NCBI RefSeq assembly: GCF_004343585.1
Contig: NZ_SLYW01000002.1
Span: forward strand, 434,001-498,000
Length of the DNA: 64,000 nt
From: Neorhizobium sp. JUb45
Lineage (GTDB): Bacteria > Pseudomonadota > Alphaproteobacteria > Rhizobiales > Rhizobiaceae
Direction of reading: 5' to 3'
Numbering within the stretch: position 1 is the stretch's first letter; each line of letters opens with the position of its first letter. A program made the translations under genes and the position numbers. Of this stretch, positions 16,478 through 24,604 are shown one piece after another. The notes beneath the pieces were generated by a model that was given only the letters and a program-made list of their open reading frames with translations, was not told the origin of the DNA and did not search any database.

Positions 16478-18004
16478 CTATTGAGCCGGCACCCACATAT
16501 AGCCGAAAGTTGCGGTCTTGCCGCCGCCGGAAAACTGATAGGGCACGGTCATGGTTCTGCCCGGCGCGGTGAGCGCATTGCCGCTTTCTCGAAGCACGTT
16601 CAGCACGGCTGATGGTGCTGACTGTGTCGCCGCGTCCGGGTCTTCGCCGGTCCAGAGCACCAGCGTGCTGCCGGCTGCGGGTGCCACCGCGCCTTTTCTC
16701 AACGCTGCGTCTTCCGGCAGACGCAGTAACGCGTCCGGCAGGAGAATGCGTGCGGCACCGCCGAGAGCCGTGCTGTCGGTCAGTATGACGGTCGGTCGCT
16801 GATTGCCGTTTTCGGCCAGAACCCGTTCGACGAAAGCGCGGTAGGGGATCGTTTCCCTGCCATATTTGCCGAAATACGGCGCGACAATGTTGGCCGCCGC
16901 CAGATAGATGATGAACAGGGTGGCAACGCTCATGACGGCAATCGTCAGCCTTTTCAGGCCTGTCCGCGCCTCGACGCCAGCCGCATCGAGTTTCAGGCAG
17001 ACATAAAGCGGAAACAGCATGAGGAAGGGTGCGAGCCATTTCTGGCGGATGCTGCTGGCGCCGAAGCCAAGTGCAATAAGCGCAACGATCGCAAGACAGG
17101 CAAGAAGCGTGATGCCCGTCAGCCGGGTCCAGCGGTTTTCCGCCTGCGATGCGGAGCGAATCTGGCCGGGAAAGGCGATGGCGAAGAAGATCAGCGTGGG
17201 CACGGCGCCCTGAAGCGCCGAAGTGATGATGGAGAGCAGGCCTTCGACGCGATCCAGCAGGGCGTTGCCATTGCCATCTTCGCGCATGGCCGAGATCGTG
17301 CCGGCGGTGGCGGTATCGACATTATTCAGAACCCACACCATGTGCGGCAGACAGATCAGCCCGGCGATGACCAGCGCCGGGACAAGGCGCCAGTCGAGCA
17401 CGCGCTTGCGCAGGTCTGCATCCGCAAGCGCTGCAATGATGGCCGCGGTAGGCAGGACCACAAAATTGTATTTGGTGATGATACCAAGCCCGACGACCAC
17501 GCCTGTGGCCAGATAGGCGATGAGGCTCGGCCGCGTCAGCGTGCGGAAAAAGGTCAGCAGGAACAGCGCGACGAAACAGAAGAGCGCGACGGCATGCGTC
17601 AGGTCACGCTGCACCATCACGATGATCGCCGGCATGGTCAGCACACCAAGCATGGCGGCGGTCGCCATGTCGCGATCCTTCAGCAGCGTGCGCGCAGCAA
17701 GTCCGAAGATGATGCAGGTCAGCGCAAGCAGCAGGTTCTTCAGCAGCGACAGGCCGAGGATGGAGGGCCCCAGCAGCTCGAACATGCCGATCTGCAGCCA
17801 GTTGTAGAAGGGCGGCTGGCGGCTGTAACCCATCAGCAGGTATTGCGACTGAAAGACCTGCTCTGCCTCATCCGGTTGAAGCGCGTCCGAGCGCACGAGG
17901 CGCAGGATCACCGAAAGCGCGAAATAACCGAGGATCAGCCACAGGATGACCGATGGTCGCGCGAGGAAAGATGAGGGTTTAGCCGTTGCGCTGGTCGCTG
18001 CCAT
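16478..18004 (-). CDS. Glycosyltransferase family 39 (ArnT/PMT-like) integral membrane protein
   Basis: This 508-residue polytopic protein has about 11-12 helices and a periplasmic C-terminal domain. The first loop holds the GT39/GT83 acidic signature (LQPDEAEQVFQSQYLLMGYSRQPPFYNW), where the DE pair binds the polyprenyl-phosphate sugar. Such enzymes transfer a sugar from a lipid carrier to lipid A or protein. Start 18004 overlaps the end of the upstream GT2 gene by 26 bp, indicating an operon. The acceptor is unknown. Confidence 0.85.
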   Translation of the reverse strand: MAATSATAKPSSFLARPSVILWLILGYFALSVILRLVRSDALQPDEAEQVFQSQYLLMGYSRQPPFYNWLQIGMFELLGPSILGLSLLKNLLLALTCIIFGLAARTLLKDRDMATAAMLGVLTMPAIIVMVQRDLTHAVALFCFVALFLLTFFRTLTRPSLIAYLATGVVVGLGIITKYNFVVLPTAAIIAALADADLRKRVLDWRLVPALVIAGLICLPHMVWVLNNVDTATAGTISAMREDGNGNALLDRVEGLLSIITSALQGAVPTLIFFAIAFPGQIRSASQAENRWTRLTGITLLACLAIVALIALGFGASSIRQKWLAPFLMLFPLYVCLKLDAAGVEARTGLKRLTIAVMSVATLFIIYLAAANIVAPYFGKYGRETIPYRAFVERVLAENGNQRPTVILTDSTALGGAARILLPDALLRLPEDAALRKGAVAPAAGSTLVLWTGEDPDAATQSAPSAVLNVLRESGNALTAPGRTMTVPYQFSGGGKTATFGYMWVPAQ

Positions 18005-18998
18005 AAACTTCCCTGACGATATAGCTGAGCGTGCTGTCGTCACGATAATAAACACGTGCCATCATCTCGGCGAGAATGCCGGTGGTGATCATCTGTACCG
18101 AAGACAGGAACAGCATGACGCCAATGAGGAACAGCGGCCGCGTGCCGATATCGTTGCCGAGGATGAACTTGTCGAAGCCGAGATAGGCAAGGATGATCGC
18201 CGAAATGGCGCCCAGCCCAAGACCCAGCGAACCGAAGAAATGCCCCGGCCGCGCCTTGAAGCGCATGAAGAACATCACCGACAACAGATCGAGGATCACG
18301 CGAAAAGTGCGCGAAATGCCGTATTTGGAGGCGCCATGTTCGCGGGCATGGTGGGTCACCGGCATCTCGCCGATGCGCGAGCTCGGCACCACGCCGGCCA
18401 CCCAGGCCGGTATGAAACGGTGCATTTCGCCCATCAGCTGCACCTGCTTGATGATCGAGGCGCGGTAGATTTTCAGCGAACAGCCATAGTCGTGCAGGCG
18501 CACGCCGGTGATGCGGCCGATCAGCCGGTTGGCGATCCATGACGGGATTTTTCGCAGCACCAGACCGTCCTGCCGGTTCTTGCGCCAGCCGACCAGAAGG
18601 TCGAGTTCGCGGCGCTCCAGTTCCGACACCATCTGCGGAATGTCCTTCGGATCGTTCTGAAGATCGCCATCGAGCGTGGCGATCAGACGGCCGGCGGCCT
18701 GGTTGATACCGGCCTGCATGGCGGCCGTCTGGCCGAAATTGCGTTGCAGCGCGACGATCTTCAGATCGAGACCGGGCTGCCCGACAGAAAGACGGGCGTT
18801 CGCCAGCGTCGCATCGGTCGAGCCGTCGTCAACGAGAATGAGTTCCCACGGACAGTCATACGCGGTCATCGCTTCGCGCACGCGGGCAATCAGCGGGCCG
18901 ACGCTTTCCTCTTCGTTGAAGATCGGCACCACCAGCGACAGTTCGACCGGTTCAGCCGAGGTTAGCCGGGACTGGATCGATTCTGCTGTTGTCGCCAC
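17979..18998 (-). CDS. Glycosyltransferase family 2, polyprenyl-phosphate sugar transferase (ArnC/DPM1-like)
   Basis: The 339-residue enzyme has an N-terminal GT-A domain with SLVVPIFNEEESV, VDDGSTDAT and DGDLQNDP (the metal-binding DxD). Two C-terminal membrane helices follow, as in ArnC or GtrB. It should load a sugar onto undecaprenyl phosphate for the GT39 enzyme encoded just downstream. It is divergent from a flippase-like gene, with 80 bp between starts. The sugar is unknown. Confidence 0.9.
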   Translation of the reverse strand: MATTAESIQSRLTSAEPVELSLVVPIFNEEESVGPLIARVREAMTAYDCPWELILVDDGSTDATLANARLSVGQPGLDLKIVALQRNFGQTAAMQAGINQAAGRLIATLDGDLQNDPKDIPQMVSELERRELDLLVGWRKNRQDGLVLRKIPSWIANRLIGRITGVRLHDYGCSLKIYRASIIKQVQLMGEMHRFIPAWVAGVVPSSRIGEMPVTHHAREHGASKYGISRTFRVILDLLSVMFFMRFKARPGHFFGSLGLGLGAISAIILAYLGFDKFILGNDIGTRPLFLIGVMLFLSSVQMITTGILAEMMARVYYRDDSTLSYIVREVYGSDQRNG

Positions 18999-19078
18999 TC
19001 TGTCTTTCTCCTAAAGCTCGGCTTTCGGGCATGATTGCGAAAGACGCCGCAAAAGCCGAAACATGAGGCATCCTCTAT

Positions 19079-20071
19079 ATGAAGAACGATCCGGTTGCCA
19101 GCCAAGGCCCGTGGATAATCCGCAACGCCATGTGGCTCGGTACGGTGGCGATCATCCTTGCCTACGCGCTGTTCATCGAATGGTTCTGGGGCTGGCTGGT
19201 GATCGTCGAGCGTTGGCAGAAGGCCGGCTGGGGTGCGGCGGTGCTGGCCATCGTGCTGCTGCTGACCACCTATGTTCTGCGCACCTGGCGTATCTACGAT
19301 TATTTCCCGGCCGAAACGATGGGGCGTTTCGGCGTGTTGTTGCGGTTGGTGCAGGTCCACAACCTTCTGAACGTGATGATGCCGTTTCGCACAGGGGAGG
19401 CGAGCTTTCCGCTGCTGATGCGGCGTGAATTCGACGTGCCGCTGGCGCGCTCCACCTCTGCGCTTCTGGTGATGCGGCTGTTCGACCTGCATGCGCTGCT
19501 GGCCGCCGCCGCCGTCGGCAAAGCCCTTTCCATGTATTCGCAAGGTTATGGCGGCTGGGTGTGGCTGCTGTGGCTGACCTTTCTGGTGCTGCCGGCGATT
19601 GCCTTTGCGTTGCGCGGCCGGGCGGTCGAGATGCTGGCAAAAATCCTGCCATCGAGCGGCAAGGGCGCCAAACTGGAGCGGCTTGTCGAAGAAGCTGCCG
19701 CCGGCCTGCCTGCCAACAACGCTGCCTTCGCCCGCGCCTGGGGCGCGACGCTGGTCAACTGGTTCGTCAAGGTGGCGGTTCTTGCCTGGGTTCTCGTGTT
19801 GCTATGCGGGCTTGACCTCGGTGCGGCCTTCGGCGGCGGGCTGGGTGGCGAGCTGTCTTCCGTGCTGCCCGTGCATGCGCCGGCCGGTGTCGGCACCTAT
19901 CCGGCCGGCATCACCGCCGGCGCCATCGCCTTTGGGGCGCCGACCACAAAGGCGGCGCTGGAAACTCTGGGGCAGGCTGCGGTCAACGCCCACCTGCTGA
20001 TCATCATGTCCTCGCTGATCGGTACGGCGCTGTCACTCCTGGTGGCGCGTGGAGCCAAAGCAGGCGGCTGA
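19079..20071 (+). CDS. Lysylphosphatidylglycerol synthase TM region/UPF0104-like membrane protein
   Basis: The 330-residue protein has about eight predicted membrane helices. The family block NLLNVMMPFRTGEASFPLLMRR and the late LPVHAPAGVGTYPAG motif match the flippase-like domain of MprF, AglD and UPF0104 proteins. Placed head to head with the GT2/GT39 pair, it may flip or organise the lipid-linked sugar. That role is inference from context only. Confidence 0.8.
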   Translation: MKNDPVASQGPWIIRNAMWLGTVAIILAYALFIEWFWGWLVIVERWQKAGWGAAVLAIVLLLTTYVLRTWRIYDYFPAETMGRFGVLLRLVQVHNLLNVMMPFRTGEASFPLLMRREFDVPLARSTSALLVMRLFDLHALLAAAAVGKALSMYSQGYGGWVWLLWLTFLVLPAIAFALRGRAVEMLAKILPSSGKGAKLERLVEEAAAGLPANNAAFARAWGATLVNWFVKVAVLAWVLVLLCGLDLGAAFGGGLGGELSSVLPVHAPAGVGTYPAGITAGAIAFGAPTTKAALETLGQAAVNAHLLIIMSSLIGTALSLLVARGAKAGG

Positions 20072-20084
20072 TCAGGCGAGTTGT

Positions 20085-20513
20085 TTATACGCAATCGTCG
20101 AGCAGGATCGCGATATTGCGAAGGTCTGTGGCTGTAGTCTGTCGAAGCTTTCGAACCAGACGTTCATCAGCTGTCACGAACTGGCATTCCTCCTGTCGCG
20201 CCAAGGCCAGATACATACAGTCGTAAGCGGGATGATCCAGCGCGAATGCTAGTTCTGCTGCCTCTGTAATCAGCGACCTCATTTCAACGAACTCTATGCC
20301 GGTGCTTTCGATGAGCATGGCTGCAAACCGGCCTTCGAGGGCCGAGAGTTCACTGCGGCGTACCTTTTTCCATAGGATATTTGCGCATTCGGCCAGCATC
20401 AGTTCGGGTGCCATCAGCCTTGAGTTGCGGCGAAGGGCCAAGGCCTTGTCCGTGCCCGCCTCGTTAACGACCCATTTGATGGCAACGCTGGCGTCCACAA
20501 CGAAGGGCGTCAT
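20085..20513 (-). CDS. vapC: VapC-type PIN-domain toxin
   Basis: The 142-residue ribonuclease toxin has the PIN acidic residues: Asp in FVVDASVAIKW, Glu in LAECANILWK, Asp in HPAYDCMYLALA and Asp in FVTADERLV. Targets of VapC toxins are usually tRNA or rRNA. Its ATG overlaps the stop of the antitoxin gene by four bases (ATGA), giving tight coupling. Confidence 0.92.
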   Translation of the reverse strand: MTPFVVDASVAIKWVVNEAGTDKALALRRNSRLMAPELMLAECANILWKKVRRSELSALEGRFAAMLIESTGIEFVEMRSLITEAAELAFALDHPAYDCMYLALARQEECQFVTADERLVRKLRQTTATDLRNIAILLDDCV

Positions 20514-20788
20514 CGCTCATCGCGTCCCTCTCGCATCAGCACTTCGGAAGGTGTGTGCTTTCGTCCGGCCGTCAGCGCCCTAAATTCCTCCGCCAATGTT
20601 TCGAATGTCGGACTGCTTTGATGTCGGCCATGCCAGCCCATGCCGCGCATGTCTTCAATTGCCTGCATGCGCGCATGGTTCTTGGCCAGAATGCGCAACG
20701 CTTCTTCTACGGCGGCAGCATCGGAAAAGCCGGTGATTTCTTCGGCGTTTCTGACCAATTCATCGTCAAGTTTCACGGATCGGGTCAT
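20510..20788 (-). CDS. vapB: VapB-type antitoxin
   Basis: The 92-residue protein has an N-terminal ribbon-helix-helix (MTRSVKLDDELVRNAEEITGF) for DNA binding. Its C-terminal tail should wrap and block VapC. The start at 20788 fits the RHH consensus and has a GGAGG ribosome-binding site; the ATG 12 codons upstream does not. A perfect inverted repeat abuts the start, a likely autoregulatory site. Confidence 0.85.
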   Translation of the reverse strand: MTRSVKLDDELVRNAEEITGFSDAAAVEEALRILAKNHARMQAIEDMRGMGWHGRHQSSPTFETLAEEFRALTAGRKHTPSEVLMREGRDER

Positions 20789-20810
20789 CTGGAGCCTCCA
20801 TAGGCTCCAG
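20789..20810. promoter_or_regulatory. Inverted repeat at the vapB start (autoregulatory operator or ribosome-binding-site hairpin)
   Basis: Perfect 9-bp arms (CTGGAGCCT / AGGCTCCAG) with a 4-base CCAT spacer abut the vapB start codon. The ribosome-binding site lies in the loop and 3' arm. It could bind the VapBC complex as DNA, or fold in the mRNA to limit translation. Confidence 0.6.
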
Positions 20811-20835
20811 ATGATACGCCGCAATCAGGACAATG

Positions 20836-22335
20836 TCACTGGAACGCCGTCTCGTAGAAGCTTCTCAGCTTGCGCGAATGCAGGGTCTCCGTCGGCATTT
20901 CCGCCAGTTTCTGCACCGCACGGATGCCGATCTTCAGATGCTGGCTGACCTGCGTCTTGTAGAAGGCCGTCGCCATGCCCGGCAGTTTCAGCTCGCCATG
21001 CAGCGGCTTGTCGGAAACGCAGAGCAGCGTGCCGTAGGGTACACGGAAGCGGAAACCGTTCGCGGCGATGGTGGCCGATTCCATGTCGAGCGCGATGGCG
21101 CGGGCTTGGCTCAGGCGTTTGACCGGGCCGGCCTGGTCGCGCAGTTCCCAGTTGCGGTTGTCGATGGTGGCGACGGTGCCGGTGCGCATGATCCGCTTCA
21201 GCTCAAAACCCTCGAAGCCGGTGATCTCTTCCACCGCATCTTCCAGCGCCTGCTGCACTTCGGCGAGTGCCGGGATCGGCACCCAGACCGGCAGGTCGTC
21301 GTCGAGCACGTGGTCCTCGCGCATATAGGCATGCGCCAGAACGTAATCGCCCAGACGCTGGCTGTTGCGTAAGCCCGCGCAGTGGCCGACCATCAGCCAG
21401 GCATGCGGGCGCAGCACGGCGATATGGTCGGTGATCGTCTTCGCATTGGAGGGGCCGACGCCGATATTGACCAGCGTGATACCGGAATGATCGTCCTTCT
21501 TGAGGTGATAGGCCGGCATTTGCGGCAGGCGGCCGACCGCTTCCGGAGCGGAGGCAGCGCCGGCCGGGGTGATGATGTTGCCCGGTTCGACAAAGGCCGT
21601 GTAACCTTCGCCACCATTGGCCATCATGTCCCGCGCCCAGGCGGTGAACTCGTCGATATAGAACTGGTAGTTCGTGAACAGCACGAAGTTCTGAAAGTGG
21701 TCGGCGCCGGTTGCGGTGTAGTGTGCAAGGCGGGCCAGCGAATAATCGATACGCTGGGCGGTGAACGGGGCAAGCGGCGCCGGTTCGCCCGGCAGCGCCT
21801 CGTATTCGCCATTGGCGATCAGGTCGTCCGTATTGTTGAGATCCGGCGTGTCGAACAGGTCGCGAAGCGGATGGTCGGCCAAGGCGCTGTTGCCCGAAGC
21901 TTCGACATAAGCGCCTTCACCAAAGGCGAAATGCAGCGGGATCGGCGTGGTCGATTCCGAGACGATGACCGGCACATGATGGTTGCGCATCAGAAGGTCG
22001 AGCTGTTCGACGAGATAGTGCCGGAACAGCTTTGGGCGGGTGACCGTGGTCGTATAGACGCCCGGTGCCGAAACATGGCCATAGGAGATGCGCGAATCGA
22101 TATGGCCGAAACTCGTGGTTTCGATGCTGACCTGCGGATAGAAGGCCCGGTAACGCCCGGCAACCGGTGCGCCGTGGGCGAGCGACTGAAACGCGTCGAT
22201 CAGGAAGGCCGTGTTGCGTTCATAAAGGGCGATGAGGGCATCGACGGCCTGTTCGGCATCGTCGAAAACCTGCCGTTCGGCGGCAGCGGGGGAGATGCAG
22301 GTCATGGGGGTGATCGTCTTTATCCGTTTGTTCAT
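20836..22335 (-). CDS. amn: AMP nucleosidase
   Basis: The 499-residue cytoplasmic enzyme hydrolyses AMP to adenine and ribose 5-phosphate, a purine salvage and energy-charge control step. It has the family N-terminal domain and the nucleoside-phosphorylase-like core (TLVNIGVGPSNAKTITDHIAVLRP, WLMVGHCAGLR, ALDMESATIAANG). Length matches the family (~480-500). It stands alone. The long opposite-strand open frame at 21382-22347 is a shadow. Confidence 0.95.
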   Translation of the reverse strand: MNKRIKTITPMTCISPAAAERQVFDDAEQAVDALIALYERNTAFLIDAFQSLAHGAPVAGRYRAFYPQVSIETTSFGHIDSRISYGHVSAPGVYTTTVTRPKLFRHYLVEQLDLLMRNHHVPVIVSESTTPIPLHFAFGEGAYVEASGNSALADHPLRDLFDTPDLNNTDDLIANGEYEALPGEPAPLAPFTAQRIDYSLARLAHYTATGADHFQNFVLFTNYQFYIDEFTAWARDMMANGGEGYTAFVEPGNIITPAGAASAPEAVGRLPQMPAYHLKKDDHSGITLVNIGVGPSNAKTITDHIAVLRPHAWLMVGHCAGLRNSQRLGDYVLAHAYMREDHVLDDDLPVWVPIPALAEVQQALEDAVEEITGFEGFELKRIMRTGTVATIDNRNWELRDQAGPVKRLSQARAIALDMESATIAANGFRFRVPYGTLLCVSDKPLHGELKLPGMATAFYKTQVSQHLKIGIRAVQKLAEMPTETLHSRKLRSFYETAFQ

Positions 22336-22572
22336 GCAGCACTATAATACGCTGCGCGTCACAAGCGAAAGACATCTGTTTCATGGTTTGTGACATGAAT
22401 CCGAAGCGGCTTCGGGACCATCGGTTGGAATGACGCCCGCGTGATGGAACATCAAGTCTGCGTCAGGGCAGCGAAAACCTCGGCGCTGCACCGGAACGGC
22501 CGGCGTTTTCCTTCGTTCGATCTTCACAGTCCATGACAGTGACGTCCGGGGCGATTGAAGAGGAACAAGCCG

Positions 22573-22887
22573 ATGAAATTTGTATCATCCGTTTCCATGG
22601 CCGCTCTCGCGCCCAAGGCACCGTCCACCGCCGAAGCACTGGTGCCCTTGGGGGCCGCAGCCGCTGGTGATGGCGTCACCGTCGTTCATGTCGCGCTGTC
22701 ATCCAGTGCTGATCCGCAGCTTCCGCGTTTTCCGGACCAGACCCCGGAGGCTATGGCGGCGGCACAGAAACAGATCGCTAATGACGCCGATCTGCTGAAG
22801 TCCTTGGAAAACCGCTCGATCAACCTCGATGACGTTGTCGCCATCGATCGCGTCGAGGATGGCGGTAGTATCATCTATGTCGGCTGA
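22573..22887 (+). CDS. Hypothetical protein (104 aa)
   Basis: I do not recognise this gene. The product is small, Ala-rich and acidic towards the C-terminus (NLDDVVAIDRVEDGGSIIYVG), with no clear signal peptide or membrane helix. The ATG at 22573 follows an AGAGGAA sequence, and an in-frame TTG at 22555 is an alternative. Coding-like GC pattern and the ribosome-binding site make it plausible. It stands alone between the amn promoter region and a small convergent gene. Confidence 0.5.
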   Translation: MKFVSSVSMAALAPKAPSTAEALVPLGAAAAGDGVTVVHVALSSSADPQLPRFPDQTPEAMAAAQKQIANDADLLKSLENRSINLDDVVAIDRVEDGGSIIYVG

Positions 22888-22893
22888 TCCGGC

Positions 22894-23055
22894 TCAGAGC
22901 GAGGCCGTGCATCCGTAGGGCTGGGTGCAGAAAGCCTGCGCGTTCAGCCGCGATGTCGCCCCCTTGCCGTGATGGGTAACCAGCGCCGAAAAGGACAGGG
23001 CAAAAATGGCCATGATGAAGGCCAGGATCGTCATGCGTCTTGCAATGATGGTCAT
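22894..23055 (-). CDS. Small membrane or secreted peptide (53 aa)
   Basis: The peptide opens with MTIIARRMTILAFIMAIFA, a basic N-terminus followed by one hydrophobic helix that could be a signal or anchor. A short tail with two cysteines (FCTQPYGC) could form a disulfide. A GGGG-containing ribosome-binding site (GGGGTAACAAA) precedes the ATG at 23055. Function is unknown. Confidence 0.45.
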   Translation of the reverse strand: MTIIARRMTILAFIMAIFALSFSALVTHHGKGATSRLNAQAFCTQPYGCTASL

Positions 23056-23206
23056 TTTGTTACCCCTTACGCGCCAAAGTGAAGCCATAGTGTCGCCATC
23101 AGGCTGAATGGTCACTGAGATGCGGGTTCATCCGGCATTCACAAGCGTTAACGCGATTTGCCTAGAGTTTGGCGGGCACCGCCTCCACAGCGCCCGCCGG
23201 ATCAGG

Positions 23207-23542
23207 TCAGATCCGCGTCCAGGTCTGCGTCTTGCAGAGGATTTTCATCACGCAGCCCTTCATCCTCAGCGAATTGCCGGTGACGGCGCCGGAGCCGCTA
23301 TAGGTCTTGTCATTGGCCGGATCGGTGATTTCGCCGCTATACGCGTCGCCCTTGCCATCCATCTTGCCGATCTGCTTGCCGGCATGTTTGCCGGTTTTCA
23401 GCGTCACGCAGAAAGCGCCGCCGCATTTGGCGATCTGTGCGGTCTCGCCGCTCGCGGTTTTCCAGTTGCCCTCGATCGGTTCGGCAGCCAATGCGCCGGA
23501 TGCGCCGAGCATCAGCCCGGCCAGAACCAAGAAACGTTTCAT
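23207..23542 (-). CDS. DUF2147 family periplasmic protein
   Basis: The 111-residue protein has a classic signal peptide (MKRFLVLAGLMLGASGALAA, cleavage after ALA or ALAA). It has the DUF2147 lipocalin-like beta pattern (EGNWKTASGETAQIAKCGGAFCVTLKTG ... YSGSGAV ... LRMKGC). Cysteine pairs suggest disulfides in the periplasm. The role of the family is not established; members are common in Rhizobiales. Confidence 0.85.
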   Translation of the reverse strand: MKRFLVLAGLMLGASGALAAEPIEGNWKTASGETAQIAKCGGAFCVTLKTGKHAGKQIGKMDGKGDAYSGEITDPANDKTYSGSGAVTGNSLRMKGCVMKILCKTQTWTRI

Positions 23543-24065
23543 GCAAATCTCCTCCTCAGAGCCGCCGGCGACAGGGCGCTGGCGACGTGTTCCTCCCAGC
23601 CGGCGATTGATAAACCGCAGGCACGATCAATTTAGCTTACGCGTACGTAAAGGTAAACTGTGAGGATCGGTGGGTTTGGCGGCCCGATTTGGCGCGCCGG
23701 AAGCCGCGGATTTTCGACGTTTTTCGTAGATGAAGAATTTCGCAACGGAATCCTTGGTGAACGAAGAGTCAATTTCGGCCTGTGAAATTTTCGTAAATTT
23801 TTATGCGGATCGCCTGTCTGTCAAGGGATGCGATGTTTAACAAAAAGCCAAGTTTACCAAGCGTTTGGACTTTGTTTGCATCGAATTAATCATGCATTTT
23901 AGGCGAATTTTGAAACCCGGCAGGCATATTGGGGTCATCAAACGAGCAGGGAAAACCTGCCGCCCGAGAGATCGAAAAGCCGCTCGAACGGTGATCGTCG
24001 GGGCCCCACGAGGGCAGATAAAACAGGGACTGCAACAACGACGACCGAAACAGGGATTAAGTCAG
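23543..24065. other. 523-bp intergenic region, partly AT-rich
   Basis: No gene is visible. The part from about 23750 to 23930 is clearly AT-richer than the surroundings (runs such as AAATTTTCGTAAATTTTTATG) and probably holds promoters. An upstream extension of the Sel1 frame to 23865 lacks family features and is not called. Confidence 0.5.
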
Positions 24066-24341
24066 ATGGCACGTTTTGAAATGCATGATACCGAACTGGC
24101 CGGCGCCGCCCATGCGGGTGGTGCCGACCGCGCCGAAACCTTTTGCGACATGGGCCTGATGTATGCGACCGGCCGCGGTTGCCCGGTCGATCTGGTCGCT
24201 GCCCACAAGTGGCTCAACATCGCCGCCATCAAGGGCTCCGACCGTGCCGCCGAACTGCGCGCCGATCTCACCCACCAGATGAGCAAGACGGAAATCGCGC
24301 TTGCCCTGCGCGCCGCTCGCGACTGGATGACCATGCACTGA
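24066..24341 (+). CDS. Small Sel1-repeat protein
   Basis: The 91-residue protein contains one Sel1-like (SLR/TPR-related) repeat: AETFCDMGLMYATGRGCPVDLVAAHKWLNIAAIKG, with the standard Gly-rich turn and hydrophobic pattern. Such repeats mediate protein-protein contacts. The start at 24066 has AGGGA upstream. There is no signal peptide, so it is likely cytoplasmic. The partner is unknown. Confidence 0.8.
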   Translation: MARFEMHDTELAGAAHAGGADRAETFCDMGLMYATGRGCPVDLVAAHKWLNIAAIKGSDRAAELRADLTHQMSKTEIALALRAARDWMTMH

Positions 24342-24379
24342 TGCACCCGTCTGTCGCATGACGCTTCAGACCGGACCCG

Positions 24380-24590
24380 GCTCTCTGAGAGTATGATGTG
24401 CAAATTCTAGAATGCTGCGGCGTCCTTGTTCGCCATGAAGGACGCACAAGGACGCCGCAGGGCATCGCATTTCACGATCAAAAGCAGAGAATAACAAACT
24501 TTCGACGTCACCAACTGGTCGCCCAAGAACCGGATTGACGTCACCCATTTGAGACCGTGACCGGCAGGAACAAGGCCGGCACGGTCTTTT
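24380..24590 (+). ncRNA. Candidate structured small RNA or leader with alternative hairpins and terminator
   Basis: A 14-bp perfect inverted repeat (arms 24415-24428 and 24447-24460) can extend by ATGC/GCAT past a bulge. The same left arm can instead pair with AAGGACG at 24438-24444, so two hairpins are mutually exclusive. About 90 bp on, a 12-bp stem is followed by TTTT. Everything is oriented for plus-strand transcription, but the next gene is on the minus strand, so this would be a free RNA or a long 3' region of the Sel1 gene. The 5' end is a guess. Confidence 0.4.
24553..24590 (+). terminator. Strong terminator hairpin between Sel1 and aminotransferase genes
   Basis: A stem of GACCGTG/CACGGTC plus CCGGC/GCCGG with one bulged A and a 9-base loop ends in TTTT on the plus strand. 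It lies 210 bp beyond the Sel1 stop. Confidence 0.7.
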
Positions 24591-24604
24591 GCTGTGATTT
24601 GGCT

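Noticed and set aside
21382..22347. 321-residue plus-strand frame opposite AMP nucleosidase
   Set aside because: Shadow of amn; composition and lack of motifs show it is not a gene.
22336..22572. Riboswitch upstream of the 104-residue gene
   Set aside because: No recognisable cobalamin, TPP, SAM or glycine riboswitch core could be identified by eye.
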